Assembly: GCA_945901245.1 (NCBI GenBank)
Contig: CAMDKY010000001.1
Coordinates: forward strand, 1 to 64,000
Source of the DNA: Polynucleobacter meluiroseus
GTDB lineage: Bacteria > Pseudomonadota > Gammaproteobacteria > Burkholderiales > Burkholderiaceae
DNA: 64,000 bases
Direction of reading: 5' to 3'
The notes under the pieces: model-generated
What the model saw: only the letters and a program-made list of their open reading frames with translations
What the model was told of the DNA's origin: nothing
Databases searched by the model: none
Shown: positions 30,077 to 38,991 of the stretch, in pieces
Layout: the number at the start of each line of letters is the position of its first letter
Position numbering within the stretch: position 1 is the first letter of the stretch
Position numbers and translations under genes: made by a program

Positions 30077-31435
30077 TTATGACGCAATTGCATTTTGCGC
30101 ATTACGCACACGGCGCCGCTTACTGATGATAAAGAAGAGGACGGCAACGATTGGTGCAGCAATGGCGGCAGTGATCTCAGGGTAAACCGGCAAGCCAGCT
30201 TCCTTGCCACCCTTGGCGACGTAAAAAAGCAGGCCAACCAAGTAGTAGGTCAGAACCAGAACCGATAAGCTATCGACCGTCTCTTGCATGCGCAATTGCA
30301 GCTTGGCCCGCTTGTCCATACTGGCTAATAAAGCCTGTGTTTGCTCCTCATTGACGAACTCGATACGCGTGCGCAGGGTTTGGGTTGTTCTGGATACGCG
30401 ATCCGACAACTCCTTCAGGCGGCGCTGCGTCCATAGGCAGGTGTCCATCGCTGGCTGAAAACGCCGATCCATAAACTCGCGCAGAGTCTGAATACCCGGC
30501 ACAGCTAGCTCGTTAAGCTCGGCCAAGTTTTTATTTACTAACTGGCTGTAGGCTTCAGCTGCCGTAAAACGCAGGCCAAACTCGGAAATCCACTGTTCTG
30601 TTTTGGATGCTAATTGCGAAAGATCAGATAAAAATTCGCCGTTCTTTTTTAGCTGAGTGCCGGAATCCGTTTGCAGTAAGGCAATTTCTTTCGACATTTG
30701 CGCTAGCTCGGACTCGGCATTGCGTAGCGGCAAAGACAGGCCCTTGGCTACCGGGAAGGCAAGCATCGCAGCCATGCGGTAGGTTTCCACTTCCGTAATA
30801 CGGCGCGCCACTCGTCCGGCTTGACGGGAGCCCAAGGTATTGTGCGGCACATAGTACGAGATAAAGCCATCCTCGTTTAAATGCAAGTCTGTCCAAAGCT
30901 GCGCTTGGCGATTGGACATGATGTAACCACCGATCAAGGTATTGCCATCAAAAATAGCAGAGACTTCTTCTGCATCATTAAAGAGGCTGCGGTCTTCAAA
31001 GGCAATGTCAATGGCTGCAATACGCTGCCCACCAGATGCTTCGATGGCTGGGCAAGCCATTTTTTGAAGTAAGGAATTCAAGTCTGTCAGGATAGGCTGG
31101 CGAGTCTGCATCAAGGGAGCGTCTACCAATCTACTTTGCTGAACGATCGCTGCAATGGTGGCAAATTCGCCATGGAGCTCCCATTTAATGATGATGCGCT
31201 CGGGAGCCGCCGTTAACTCAATCGATCTAAAAAAGTGATCTTGGTTACCAGCGCCTTTTTTAGGAAAGGCTTTTGAGAGGCATTCAATCCAATCGATTTG
31301 CAATTGACGAGACGCTGCATCCAATAAAAAAGCTTGCGACAAAATACGCTCTTTAGGCCACTGCGCGACTGGCGGCCGGGAGTGTACCTCTTCATGGAGC
31401 ACCTGCCTTGAGGGGTGATCGTAGGGTTTCATCAT
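30077..31435 (-). CDS. DUF3422 family membrane-anchored protein
   Basis: 452 residues of the uncharacterised DUF3422 family, recognised by the N-terminal HPSRQVLHEEVHSRPP. The first 230 residues look globular, then comes a long helical region (about 240-385) with likely coiled coil, and two hydrophobic segments near the C-terminus (around 390-410 and 418-438) followed by a basic tail RRRVRNAQN. This resembles a CorA-like layout of a cytoplasmic domain and two terminal membrane helices, but that is only a shape comparison. It stands alone; function unknown. Confidence 0.85.
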   Translation of the reverse strand: MMKPYDHPSRQVLHEEVHSRPPVAQWPKERILSQAFLLDAASRQLQIDWIECLSKAFPKKGAGNQDHFFRSIELTAAPERIIIKWELHGEFATIAAIVQQSRLVDAPLMQTRQPILTDLNSLLQKMACPAIEASGGQRIAAIDIAFEDRSLFNDAEEVSAIFDGNTLIGGYIMSNRQAQLWTDLHLNEDGFISYYVPHNTLGSRQAGRVARRITEVETYRMAAMLAFPVAKGLSLPLRNAESELAQMSKEIALLQTDSGTQLKKNGEFLSDLSQLASKTEQWISEFGLRFTAAEAYSQLVNKNLAELNELAVPGIQTLREFMDRRFQPAMDTCLWTQRRLKELSDRVSRTTQTLRTRIEFVNEEQTQALLASMDKRAKLQLRMQETVDSLSVLVLTYYLVGLLFYVAKGGKEAGLPVYPEITAAIAAPIVAVLFFIISKRRRVRNAQNAIAS

Positions 31436-31555
31436 CTGCTGTTCCGGTCTGCGGTATTGGGTGATTGTGAAATGATACCGCTAAATATGGGCTAAAAAGG
31501 GCTCTGGGTAGCAAATTCCAGCCTGCCTATAGAATAGGAATTCATCTGCAATTGA

Positions 31556-32305
31556 ATGGATCTTATGTCGCTGCATCCCTCCAACAGTCCAGAGTGGGCT
31601 ACCCGCGTTGATTTGGCGGCATGCTACCGCTTATGTGCCCTGAATCGCTGGGATGACCTGATTTACACGCACATTTCAGCGATGGTCCCAGGAGAGCCCG
31701 ATCAATACCTGATCAATCCTTTTGGTATAGGATTCGAGGAAATCACCGCATCCAATTTATTGAAGGTAAATCTGCATGGTGAGTTACTTCCAAATCAATC
31801 GGGCATAGTCAATCCGACGGGATTTGCCATTCATGGGGCAATCCACCAGGCTAGGCCTGATGCCTTCTGCGTAATGCATTTACATAACACTGCGGGCATT
31901 GCTGTTTCCGCCCAGCGTGACGGACTACTGCCCTTATCGCAACATGCCATGCGCTTTATGGGGCACTTGAGTTACCACGATTACGAGGGCGTTGCGCTAA
32001 CCGAAGCGGAAGGAATGCGCCTCACCAACAATCTTGGAAATCACCCAGCCATGCTATTACGCAACCATGGCACGCTGACCGTTGGTCGGACTATTGGCGA
32101 AGCGTACGTCGTGATGGCAACCCTCATCAAGGCATGCGAGGTACAGATATCGGCATTAAGCAGCGCACAGCTAATCACACCAAATCCTGCAATCATCAAA
32201 AAGGCGGCGGCAGAGCTTGATGACGCAGGGGCCCAAGAAGGTATTCTCGAATGGCCTGCACTATTACGTCAGCTCGACCGAATTGATCCCAGTTATAAAA
32301 ATTAA
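31556..32305 (+). CDS. Class II aldolase/adducin family protein
   Basis: 249 residues with the metal-binding histidines HLH at about 108-110 and His171 in RNHGTL. The place where fuculose-phosphate-type aldolases carry the catalytic Glu reads NPTGFAIH, the pattern of the adducin-type branch, so aldol cleavage is not assured; decarboxylase or other metal-dependent chemistry is possible. A nearby -10-like TATAGAAT lies about 30 bases before ATG. It precedes a small tautomerase gene by 33 bases on the same strand, which suggests work on an oxo or hydroxy acid. Confidence 0.85.
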   Translation: MDLMSLHPSNSPEWATRVDLAACYRLCALNRWDDLIYTHISAMVPGEPDQYLINPFGIGFEEITASNLLKVNLHGELLPNQSGIVNPTGFAIHGAIHQARPDAFCVMHLHNTAGIAVSAQRDGLLPLSQHAMRFMGHLSYHDYEGVALTEAEGMRLTNNLGNHPAMLLRNHGTLTVGRTIGEAYVVMATLIKACEVQISALSSAQLITPNPAIIKKAAAELDDAGAQEGILEWPALLRQLDRIDPSYKN

Positions 32306-32338
32306 TTTAAGTCACTATTCACTAGAAAGGAAGAAACT

Positions 32339-32527
32339 GTGCCAACCATCCATGTGCAATTATTTTCTGGCCGAACCATCGAACAAAAACGGCAATTCGT
32401 GGAAGCAGTCACGCGCGTCACCTGTGAAACGCTGAACTGCAGTCCAGGCTCAGTTGATATTATTCTGACCGACGTTACTAAAGAGAATTGGGCCAGCGAG
32501 GGTGTGCTGTGGAGCGATAAAAAGTAA
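32339..32527 (+). CDS. 4-Oxalocrotonate tautomerase-like small protein
   Basis: 62 residues starting at GTG 32339, with a strong GAAAGGAAG site upstream. After removal of the start Met, Pro1 is exposed as in the tautomerase superfamily, and Arg11 (GRTIEQK) and an aromatic residue at position 50 (NWA) are present. Position 39, Arg in classical 4-oxalocrotonate tautomerase (SVRVII), is Asp here (SVDIIL), so the classical substrate is doubtful. It follows the adducin-type aldolase gene and probably shares its message. Confidence 0.85.
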   Translation: MPTIHVQLFSGRTIEQKRQFVEAVTRVTCETLNCSPGSVDIILTDVTKENWASEGVLWSDKK

Positions 32528-32534
32528 TGCTGCG

Positions 32535-33965
32535 TTAAAGCTGTACATCCGTTTTGGCGGTCGATAGGGCATTCGCCTTAGCAAGGTAAGGTCGCTCACC
32601 GCGAATTAGGCAATTGCGAACGTAATCCATACTGCTTCGTAGACTGTAGTACTCACCCGCCATGCTCTTGGGCACCTTAAAAGTCAGTGCATCTGCTTCC
32701 AATTGATTAATCCTATTAATGTAGGCATCGCATTGGCTGGCATCAAACCCAAGCGCCAGCTCTTGCTCAAAAGCCCATAGAGCTCCGTACATTTTATTAA
32801 TTCGCACCTGCACGCGCTTGTTACGGTAATTAGGTAAAGCAGACAGGATCGGATAGGCAAATGCTAAAAATGGAACAACTAAAATGAACATGCGATGCAC
32901 AAACTCAGCCAGCCAAAATGGCAGGTAATTCATGATGGGTGGTACGCCGCTCTTTTGGAATCGAGAAGCCACTTCGCTCTCTGGAAATGCAGAATGATTA
33001 AACAAAGGAAACTCCCCGCGTTTAGCAAAAAAGGATTGCTTGCCATTGATTGCTTCAGCCGCTTCTAAAAATAAGTACTGCAGAGCGGGATTCATCCGAT
33101 CATCCACCAGTAGCTGCGTAGTGGTTGATAACAACTCAATAGCCTCCGGCGGAAAATCACGAGCCAAGCTAAAGCCGGCCGTTGGTACTGTCAGAATTTC
33201 TAGGTAGGGCAGTATGCGGGTATAGGCTTCGGCACGACTAAAGCCAATTAAGTTTAGCCTGGGATCGCCGAGTAATTTTTCAACGTTAGGCGACTCGAGT
33301 TGATCAACTAAAAAAAGGACATCAATCTCGCCACGTAATAAAGCATCGACACCCTCGGTCGAGGGTAGCGTCAAAAATTGAGGGATATATTGCCCTAAAC
33401 CAGCTGCCTTCAAAATATTAAGTGCCTGGCTATGGGTTCCGCTACCTGCCTCGCCGATCGAGGTCTTCATGCTCAAGAGCTTTTTTAAGCGATCGCCCTG
33501 AAAATGGAACTTGGAAATCTCCAGCTCTGACCCGCGGTAAAAGAACCAAATCGGCTCATATGCAACACTGCCTAGGGACAAAATACCGGCTATGCCAGTT
33601 TGATTATGAATACCGGCCTGAACAAAAGCAGCCTGTACCGGATCTTTACGATCACTGAGCCGTGCTATGTTTTCTTGGGCGCCACGAGACGGAACCAGCT
33701 CGATGGTGATGCCTTTTTTAGCAAAATAGTCGACGTATTTTTTAGCCAGCATCTGATACGAGCCGCCATCCGAGCCGGTAGCCATCAAGATCCGTTTGGG
33801 CGGCGGCGGATCTGCCAACCACCATACCAGCATTAACCCCGCGAATAGCAACAATAGCAATGGCCAGGCTTCACGAATAAATTCAATAAAGCTGGTCCAT
33901 TTTTCTAGGACAGCCTCATATACCCCTAGTGCGGTGTCTTTTATGTCTTCTTTTACGCTACTCAT
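32535..33965 (-). CDS. Membrane-anchored TAXI-family solute receptor
   Basis: 476 residues. An N-terminal membrane segment (about 32-50) is followed directly by PPPPKRILMATGSDGGSY, the entry motif of TAXI receptors, then the two-lobed binding domain (SIGEAGSGTHSQALNILKAAGL, GEIDVLF). A second hydrophobic segment near 350-375 (FILVVPFLAFAYPIL) and a helical C-terminal region of about 100 residues follow. TAXI proteins normally serve TRAP transporters as free periplasmic receptors; here the receptor is tethered at both ends and no permease gene is near. It may sense rather than carry its ligand. Confidence 0.84.
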   Translation of the reverse strand: MSSVKEDIKDTALGVYEAVLEKWTSFIEFIREAWPLLLLLFAGLMLVWWLADPPPPKRILMATGSDGGSYQMLAKKYVDYFAKKGITIELVPSRGAQENIARLSDRKDPVQAAFVQAGIHNQTGIAGILSLGSVAYEPIWFFYRGSELEISKFHFQGDRLKKLLSMKTSIGEAGSGTHSQALNILKAAGLGQYIPQFLTLPSTEGVDALLRGEIDVLFLVDQLESPNVEKLLGDPRLNLIGFSRAEAYTRILPYLEILTVPTAGFSLARDFPPEAIELLSTTTQLLVDDRMNPALQYLFLEAAEAINGKQSFFAKRGEFPLFNHSAFPESEVASRFQKSGVPPIMNYLPFWLAEFVHRMFILVVPFLAFAYPILSALPNYRNKRVQVRINKMYGALWAFEQELALGFDASQCDAYINRINQLEADALTFKVPKSMAGEYYSLRSSMDYVRNCLIRGERPYLAKANALSTAKTDVQL

Positions 33966-34064
33966 ACCAGGTCAGTCTAAAAGTAATTTATTAACTAATC
34001 ATATTCTTTTTAAAAACCGTACTTTACTTTCTGAGAAGCTTAATTGATTCGGGTTACAACCCCA

Positions 34065-34090
34065 TAAAAAAGGGGTGCATCAGCACCCCT
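34065..34090 (-). terminator. Terminator of the SMP-30/GntR/Ldh/Bug operon
   Basis: On the minus strand an eight-base-pair stem AGGGGTGC / GCACCCCT with a four-base loop is followed by six Ts. It lies 26 bases past the stop of the Bug receptor gene and closes the four-gene operon transcribed from about 37.9 kb. Confidence 0.88.
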
Positions 34091-34115
34091 CCAGAAACCC
34101 ACTTCCTTAAGTTCT

Positions 34116-35096
34116 TTAATCTAGTTTAATCTTCGTCTTTTCAATTACTTTTTTCCAGCGCTCGATATCTGCAAAATATAGATCACTAAATTGAGTTTGA
34201 TTCAGGGGTGCGATTTGTACGCCGGCCTTCACAAAACGCTCTCTGAGCTCGGGGGACTCCATTATTTTTAAAGTGGAGGCGTTCAATTGATTAATAATCG
34301 CTCGCGGGGTGCCGGCTGGAGCAAAAATGCCTTGCCAGAGGGTGTGTTCATAACCAACTACGCCTGATTCTGCGACGGTTGGTAGTTCAGGTGCCCCAGG
34401 AAAACGCTGTTTGCTAGTAACCGCCAACGCCCTTACCCGATCACCTTTGTACAAAGGTAAGCCAACCGGCATGCCTGCAAAGTAAAAATCAATTTGTCCA
34501 CCAACCACATCCGTTGCTGCCGGCGAACCTCCTTTGTATGGAACGTGGATGGCTTGCAATCCAGTCAGCGATAAAAATAGTTCCCCTGCCATATGGTCAG
34601 AATTACCAATTCCGGACGATGCAAAACTGAGTTGCCCAGGTTTTGCCTTCAGTATTGCTATTAAATCTGCTACTGATTTTGCTGGTGATTTGGTATTGAC
34701 AATCAAAATATGGGGTGTAGCAGCAACCCCGACAACGGGTATGAGGTCTTTACTACCATTAAAGGGTAGCTTTGGATTTGTTGCCACACTAATAGCTAGC
34801 CCGTTTTGTGCAAACAAAATGGTGTAGCCATCTGGAGCGCTCTTGGCAACCGCATCCGCAGCAATATTACCGGCTGCCCCACCCCTATTTTCAACGACGA
34901 TCGGTTGCTTGAGCGCAATACTCAAATCGTTTGCAATCATGCGGCCAACAATATCCGTTGAACTACCTGGGGCATAGCCAATCATCATTTTGATTGGCTT
35001 ATCTGGGTACGTAGAGGCCAATGCAGTAGTTGCAACTCCGCTCATCATCATCGCCGTAGCAATTAGCTTAGAAATTAACCGTAATGTTAAGGTCAT
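34116..35096 (-). CDS. Bug-family (TTT) periplasmic solute receptor
   Basis: 326 residues. Signal peptide (hydrophobic to about residue 27, cut near ALA-S), then YPDKPIKMMIGYAPGSSTD, NRGGAAGNIAAD and PDGYTILF, all Bug hallmarks. I placed the start at 35096 because GGAG lies seven bases upstream; the ATG at 35108 overlaps that site. It is the last gene of the SMP-30/GntR/Ldh2 operon and would deliver the acid that the operon degrades. No membrane components of a TTT transporter are nearby. Confidence 0.92.
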   Translation of the reverse strand: MTLTLRLISKLIATAMMMSGVATTALASTYPDKPIKMMIGYAPGSSTDIVGRMIANDLSIALKQPIVVENRGGAAGNIAADAVAKSAPDGYTILFAQNGLAISVATNPKLPFNGSKDLIPVVGVAATPHILIVNTKSPAKSVADLIAILKAKPGQLSFASSGIGNSDHMAGELFLSLTGLQAIHVPYKGGSPAATDVVGGQIDFYFAGMPVGLPLYKGDRVRALAVTSKQRFPGAPELPTVAESGVVGYEHTLWQGIFAPAGTPRAIINQLNASTLKIMESPELRERFVKAGVQIAPLNQTQFSDLYFADIERWKKVIEKTKIKLD

Positions 35097-35131
35097 TTTT
35101 ATCTCCATATCGTATTAATAACTCTCTTGGT

Positions 35132-36196
35132 TTAAAGGTTTAAAACAGGTACGCCACATTCAACTGCACATGCATTTAATGCTTTAATTAACTCACTTGA
35201 AACTGGGATGCCATCACGCTGGCGTGTTGAGATGGATGTATTCGCCCCCTCTCCAGGAACACGAATGCAATTAACTCCAGGCAAAGTATTGGATGTTTGA
35301 ATATCGCGAACTACGGTAGCTACACGCTCAATAAAAAGTTCACGATCTCCAAATGCATCTGGATCTACCGCAATCAAAGCCTGACCCGTGTTCGTAACGC
35401 CATCATGGCAAGCATTAAAGTCAATCGTCTCTTTTCCAACAGCAGCCCCATTTAAGGTTCCCGCAAGGAGGCTAATCATCAAGGCCAAACCGTAGCCCTT
35501 ATAGTCGCCAATTGGGAGTAAAGACCCCTCACCTGCTCGTGCTGGATCAACTATTGGCTTACCAAAACGATCAATCATCCAGCCCTCAGGAATGGACTCA
35601 CCACGTTGTGCCGCCAGCTTTACCTTGCCATAGGCAGCAACCGTAGTAGCCATATCCAGTAAAACCACCGGTTGATCTTTGCCAGCAGGTACTGCAATTG
35701 CAATTGGATTGGTGGAGAGCAATAAGTCAATACCGCCCCAAGGAGCCATGTGGTTTGCGTTACCAACCGCCATATAGATGCCAACCAATCCGCGCTCCGC
35801 TAACATGCGAACATAAACTGAAGCAGCCCCAGAATGGTTTCCGTGGTGGCTACCTATCCAACATACTCCGTGCTCACGGGATTTTTTAATAGCTAGCTCA
35901 ACGACCTGATTCATCACTAGATGCCCAAGTCCGTTGTCACCATTGATTAATGCAGTACCGCCACGCTCGCGCTCTACCCGGATATGCGGGTGCAAATTAA
36001 TACCGCCGGCCTTAATTCGCTTGACGTAAGCTGGCAATCTAAAGATTCCATGTCCATCAGCCCCAGCAAGATCAGACTGCACCATCAGATGAGCCACAGT
36101 CTTCGCATTTACTGGCGAAACGCCAATCGAAATGAAAACATCTGCAATAAATTGCGATGCTTGATGAATTGGTAAATGGTGGCGATTAGTCATCAT
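35132..36196 (-). CDS. Ldh2-type (malate/L-lactate dehydrogenase family) NAD(P)-dependent oxidoreductase
   Basis: 354-residue member of the Ldh2/MDH2 family. Family signatures are SDLAGADGHGIFRLPAYV near residue 41, the SHHGNHSG motif around 115, and LLSTNPIAIAVP near 160. Relatives oxidise or reduce 2-hydroxy/2-oxo acids, for example malate, lactate, sulfolactate (ComC), ureidoglycolate or 2,3-diketogulonate. Context with a SMP-30 lactonase and GntR regulator favours a sugar acid or hydroxy acid. Its start is four bases after the GntR stop. Confidence 0.9.
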   Translation of the reverse strand: MMTNRHHLPIHQASQFIADVFISIGVSPVNAKTVAHLMVQSDLAGADGHGIFRLPAYVKRIKAGGINLHPHIRVERERGGTALINGDNGLGHLVMNQVVELAIKKSREHGVCWIGSHHGNHSGAASVYVRMLAERGLVGIYMAVGNANHMAPWGGIDLLLSTNPIAIAVPAGKDQPVVLLDMATTVAAYGKVKLAAQRGESIPEGWMIDRFGKPIVDPARAGEGSLLPIGDYKGYGLALMISLLAGTLNGAAVGKETIDFNACHDGVTNTGQALIAVDPDAFGDRELFIERVATVVRDIQTSNTLPGVNCIRVPGEGANTSISTRQRDGIPVSSELIKALNACAVECGVPVLNL

Positions 36197-36199
36197 TTT

Positions 36200-36952
36200 T
36201 TATTGGTTCGCAGGAGTATTACGCAATTCCATGCTGTAAATGTATCTGCCCTCAGGGTGATAGGTAACAGTGGCCTCAAATAATTTTCCGCTGGCATCAA
36301 AATAGCGCCTTGTGATAACTAAACAAGCGGAGCCAATATCGACATTCAATGCATTGGCATACTTTTGATCTGCGCGCGCTGCATAGACATCTACCTCAGC
36401 ACGGTCGATCTTTAGTGCAAAGCGCCGTTCAATTTGCTCAAAAACCATTAACTGCGAATGCTCTGGATCGGTGGTGACATCAGCAAACTGTGGCAGGATA
36501 TAAATATCAGTCCAAGCAATGGCTTGATTTGAATCTTGATTTTTTCGAACACCACCGATGTGGTACCACGACGATCCAATTGGAGCATCTAAGACTTTTG
36601 CCAAAGCCTCATCACACTCGACAAACTCCTCTATTGCATTCACCCGATAGGTGTCACGCGGATACCGCAGAATATCGGCAGGGGAATTGAATGATTGGGT
36701 AAAGCGGCGTGGCGACAACCTAGAAATAACTTGCGTAGCAGCACCCTGCTGCCTCAGTATTAAGCCATCCCGCTCTAAATTGCTCAGCGCATGTCGCAAT
36801 GTATGCCTACTGGCGTTAAACAGTGTGCACAGCTCGCTTTCCGATGGAAGGCTCGACCCAACCGCCCAATAGCCCTCACGGATGCGCTCAGAGAGCGTAT
36901 TCGCGAGTGTCTGGTAAAGGGGTGGATTTGCAGTCAAATTAAGATAAGCCAA
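36200..36952 (-). CDS. GntR-family transcriptional regulator (HutC/UTRA type)
   Basis: 250 residues. N-terminal winged helix with YQTLANTLSERIREGYW and the recognition region SESELCTLFNASRHTLRHALSNLERDGLI at about 38-66, then a UTRA ligand-binding domain. It is probably the local repressor, sensing a metabolite of the two flanking operons. The start is TTG at 36952; no in-frame ATG lies nearby, and the ORF overlaps the SMP-30 gene by 14 bases. Candidate operators are the palindromes at 37928-37942 and 37979-37993 in the divergent promoter region. Confidence 0.9.
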   Translation of the reverse strand: MAYLNLTANPPLYQTLANTLSERIREGYWAVGSSLPSESELCTLFNASRHTLRHALSNLERDGLILRQQGAATQVISRLSPRRFTQSFNSPADILRYPRDTYRVNAIEEFVECDEALAKVLDAPIGSSWYHIGGVRKNQDSNQAIAWTDIYILPQFADVTTDPEHSQLMVFEQIERRFALKIDRAEVDVYAARADQKYANALNVDIGSACLVITRRYFDASGKLFEATVTYHPEGRYIYSMELRNTPANQ

Positions 36953-37862
36953 ACATTTTTTTACCTGCTATTGGCAGGCGGGCTTTGAGGATGTCTCCTG
37001 ACAAGGACTCGGTAATGTAGAGATCCTTACCGTCACCGCCAAAGCATAAGTTAGCCAAATGATGGTGATGCGGGTTGTCTGAATAAATCAAGTGGGTCGG
37101 CAGCATATTGTTATCAAAACGCCAAATGCCGACGCCAAGATGGCAAACCAACAAACCATTTTCCGAATCCATTTCGATTCCGTCTGGGCCGGCAACACCG
37201 CCGGTCAACTGAATTGCAACGCCCGTTTTAGAAACAGAGCCATCTGCCATCAGCGGCAAGCGCCATATTTGCTGTGATCGCGTTGCTGCAACAAACACAT
37301 GCTTTTCTTGGGTATTCAGGGTAATTCCATTAGGACTTGGAATATTTAATACCAAACGATCAAGCTGTCCATTGGCACGTAACCTAAAAACCCGACCCGT
37401 TGGATCAGCAATTCCGGTTTGGCCCTGATCAGTAAAGTACAAATCGCCATTGGAAGCGAAGTGCAAATCATTAAGGCCCTTGAAGTTTTCACTGTACATC
37501 GAACCCAGTACCGTAGATATCTTGCCAGTTTTGGTATCGAGTTCTAAAAGACCACACTTGTAATCGCAAATGAAAGCGCGGCCATCTTTATGAAACTTTA
37601 AGCCATTCGGCCAGCCGTCATATTGGGTAACTAATTCCCAGTCCCCTTTTGGCGTAATCTTAAAAATGCGCCCAAACGGTATATCCACAAACCATAAATT
37701 TCCCTCGCGATCAAAGGAAGGGCCTTCTAAAAAGCATTCGACCTCCGCGTTTTGACGATTAGGGTCAGACCAGCCCGTGCGCGATTTTTTTCTAAACTTG
37801 GCAGGCATGGACATAAAGACCTCTGCCTTAATCTTCTCTACCGGCTGAAATGGGTTGTGCAT
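36939..37862 (-). CDS. SMP-30/gluconolactonase-family lactonase
   Basis: 307-residue six-bladed propeller protein. The metal-site Glu is in EGPSFDREGNLWFVDI (near residue 46), and later blades give the Asn and Asp ligands in LNDLHFASNGDLYFTD, SPNGITL and GPDGIEMD. Members hydrolyse sugar-acid lactones such as gluconolactone or gulonolactone. No signal peptide, so cytoplasmic. ATG 37862 has an AGGAG site about eight bases upstream. First gene of the four-gene minus operon. Confidence 0.9.
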   Translation of the reverse strand: MHNPFQPVEKIKAEVFMSMPAKFRKKSRTGWSDPNRQNAEVECFLEGPSFDREGNLWFVDIPFGRIFKITPKGDWELVTQYDGWPNGLKFHKDGRAFICDYKCGLLELDTKTGKISTVLGSMYSENFKGLNDLHFASNGDLYFTDQGQTGIADPTGRVFRLRANGQLDRLVLNIPSPNGITLNTQEKHVFVAATRSQQIWRLPLMADGSVSKTGVAIQLTGGVAGPDGIEMDSENGLLVCHLGVGIWRFDNNMLPTHLIYSDNPHHHHLANLCFGGDGKDLYITESLSGDILKARLPIAGKKMFGLS

Positions 37863-38055
37863 TCTGGAAATCTCCTAAAGTTATACGGATAAGTTAGCGT
37901 AAATACGAATATGACTCTGCCGGGATTGTTTTTGCTAAAAACACGATATTTGCCATATTAAATCATAATTTTATGGTGCTCGACTAATTCGAGGTGTACT
38001 ATTTTACTAAATTCATGATTTACTTGTACGAACAAATTAAATAAACGGAAAACCA
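37863..38055. promoter_or_regulatory. Divergent promoter region with two operator-like palindromes
   Basis: 193 AT-rich bases between the SMP-30 operon (minus) and the dehydrogenase gene (plus). Two inverted repeats stand out: GTTTTT-GCT-AAAAAC at 37928-37942 and CTCGA-CTAAT-TCGAG at 37979-37993. Either could bind the GntR regulator encoded in the left operon. The right gene has no clear Shine-Dalgarno. Assignment is inference. Confidence 0.5.
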
Positions 38056-38991
38056 ATGGATCGGATTGTTGTTATTGGTACAGGCACCATGGCCGCAGGC
38101 ATAGCAGCAGGGTTTATTACAGAAGGATTGCCCATCACCCTACTTGGTCGCTCCGCTGAAAAAGCGAGCGCTTGTTTAGATAAGGCGCTGGGGCTAGCGA
38201 TTGCCATCAGCAGCAAGGATTTTGTCCGCGCATCAAGCCCAGAGGCACTAAAGCAATTGCAGCAATGTGGCGTTTTTGAAGAATGGAGCGAATGGTCTAA
38301 CTGCCTTTGGGTGATAGAAACCGTTTCAGAAAACTTAGCACTGAAAAAAACCATTTTTGCCGCGCTGGATAAAAAAGTCCCAAAATCCGTTCCCATCGGC
38401 AGTAATAGCTCCGGCTTCCCGATTAGTAAGATTGCTGAGGGCCTGCCTACAGCAGCTCGCATGATGGGTGCTCATTACTTTATGCCGGCGGACATTGTTC
38501 CATTGGTTGAGATTGTGATGGGCGAAAAAACAGATCCAACACTCGCAGAGCAGGTATGCGCACTCTACAAATCGATTCATAAAAAACCAGTTTTAGTTAA
38601 GCGCGATATCCCCGGATTTTTAGCAAATCGCATTCAGCATGCACTCATGCGGGAAGCCCTTGCTTTAGTAGACGCGGGCATCGCAACGCCGGATGATGTG
38701 GACGATGCAGTGCGCTACAGCTTCGGCTTTCGTTATGCAGCAGTTGGTCCGATGACCCAAAAAGAAATCTCTGGATGGGATGGGATGGCTAATGCTGCCA
38801 AGGAAATCTACCCCTCGCTCTCGAATATCGATGCCATTCCTCCTAGCTTAGCTAATCTGATGGCAGAAGGTAAAACCGGAATCAAGGCTGGGGAAGGATT
38901 TCGGAAATGGAGTCCGGAAGAAAGCAAGGCGATGAACGCCCTTTACTCACGCCGTCTTAAGGCTGCGTTTGAAGTTCTCAACATTCAATAA
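38056..38991 (+). CDS. 3-Hydroxyacyl-CoA dehydrogenase-type NAD-dependent dehydrogenase
   Basis: 311 residues with the Rossmann motif IGTGTMAAG at residue 7 onward, the catalytic His segment GAHYFMPAD near 140 and VEIV after it, then the helical C-terminal domain (IPGFLANRIQHAL, DDVDDAVRYSFGFRY). Short stand-alone members include 3-hydroxybutyryl-CoA, carnitine and L-gulonate 3-dehydrogenases. No thiolase or enoyl-CoA hydratase is nearby, so a hydroxy acid or sugar acid substrate is as likely as an acyl-CoA. It converges on the enolase-superfamily gene with a 14-base overlap. Confidence 0.87.
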   Translation: MDRIVVIGTGTMAAGIAAGFITEGLPITLLGRSAEKASACLDKALGLAIAISSKDFVRASSPEALKQLQQCGVFEEWSEWSNCLWVIETVSENLALKKTIFAALDKKVPKSVPIGSNSSGFPISKIAEGLPTAARMMGAHYFMPADIVPLVEIVMGEKTDPTLAEQVCALYKSIHKKPVLVKRDIPGFLANRIQHALMREALALVDAGIATPDDVDDAVRYSFGFRYAAVGPMTQKEISGWDGMANAAKEIYPSLSNIDAIPPSLANLMAEGKTGIKAGEGFRKWSPEESKAMNALYSRRLKAAFEVLNIQ

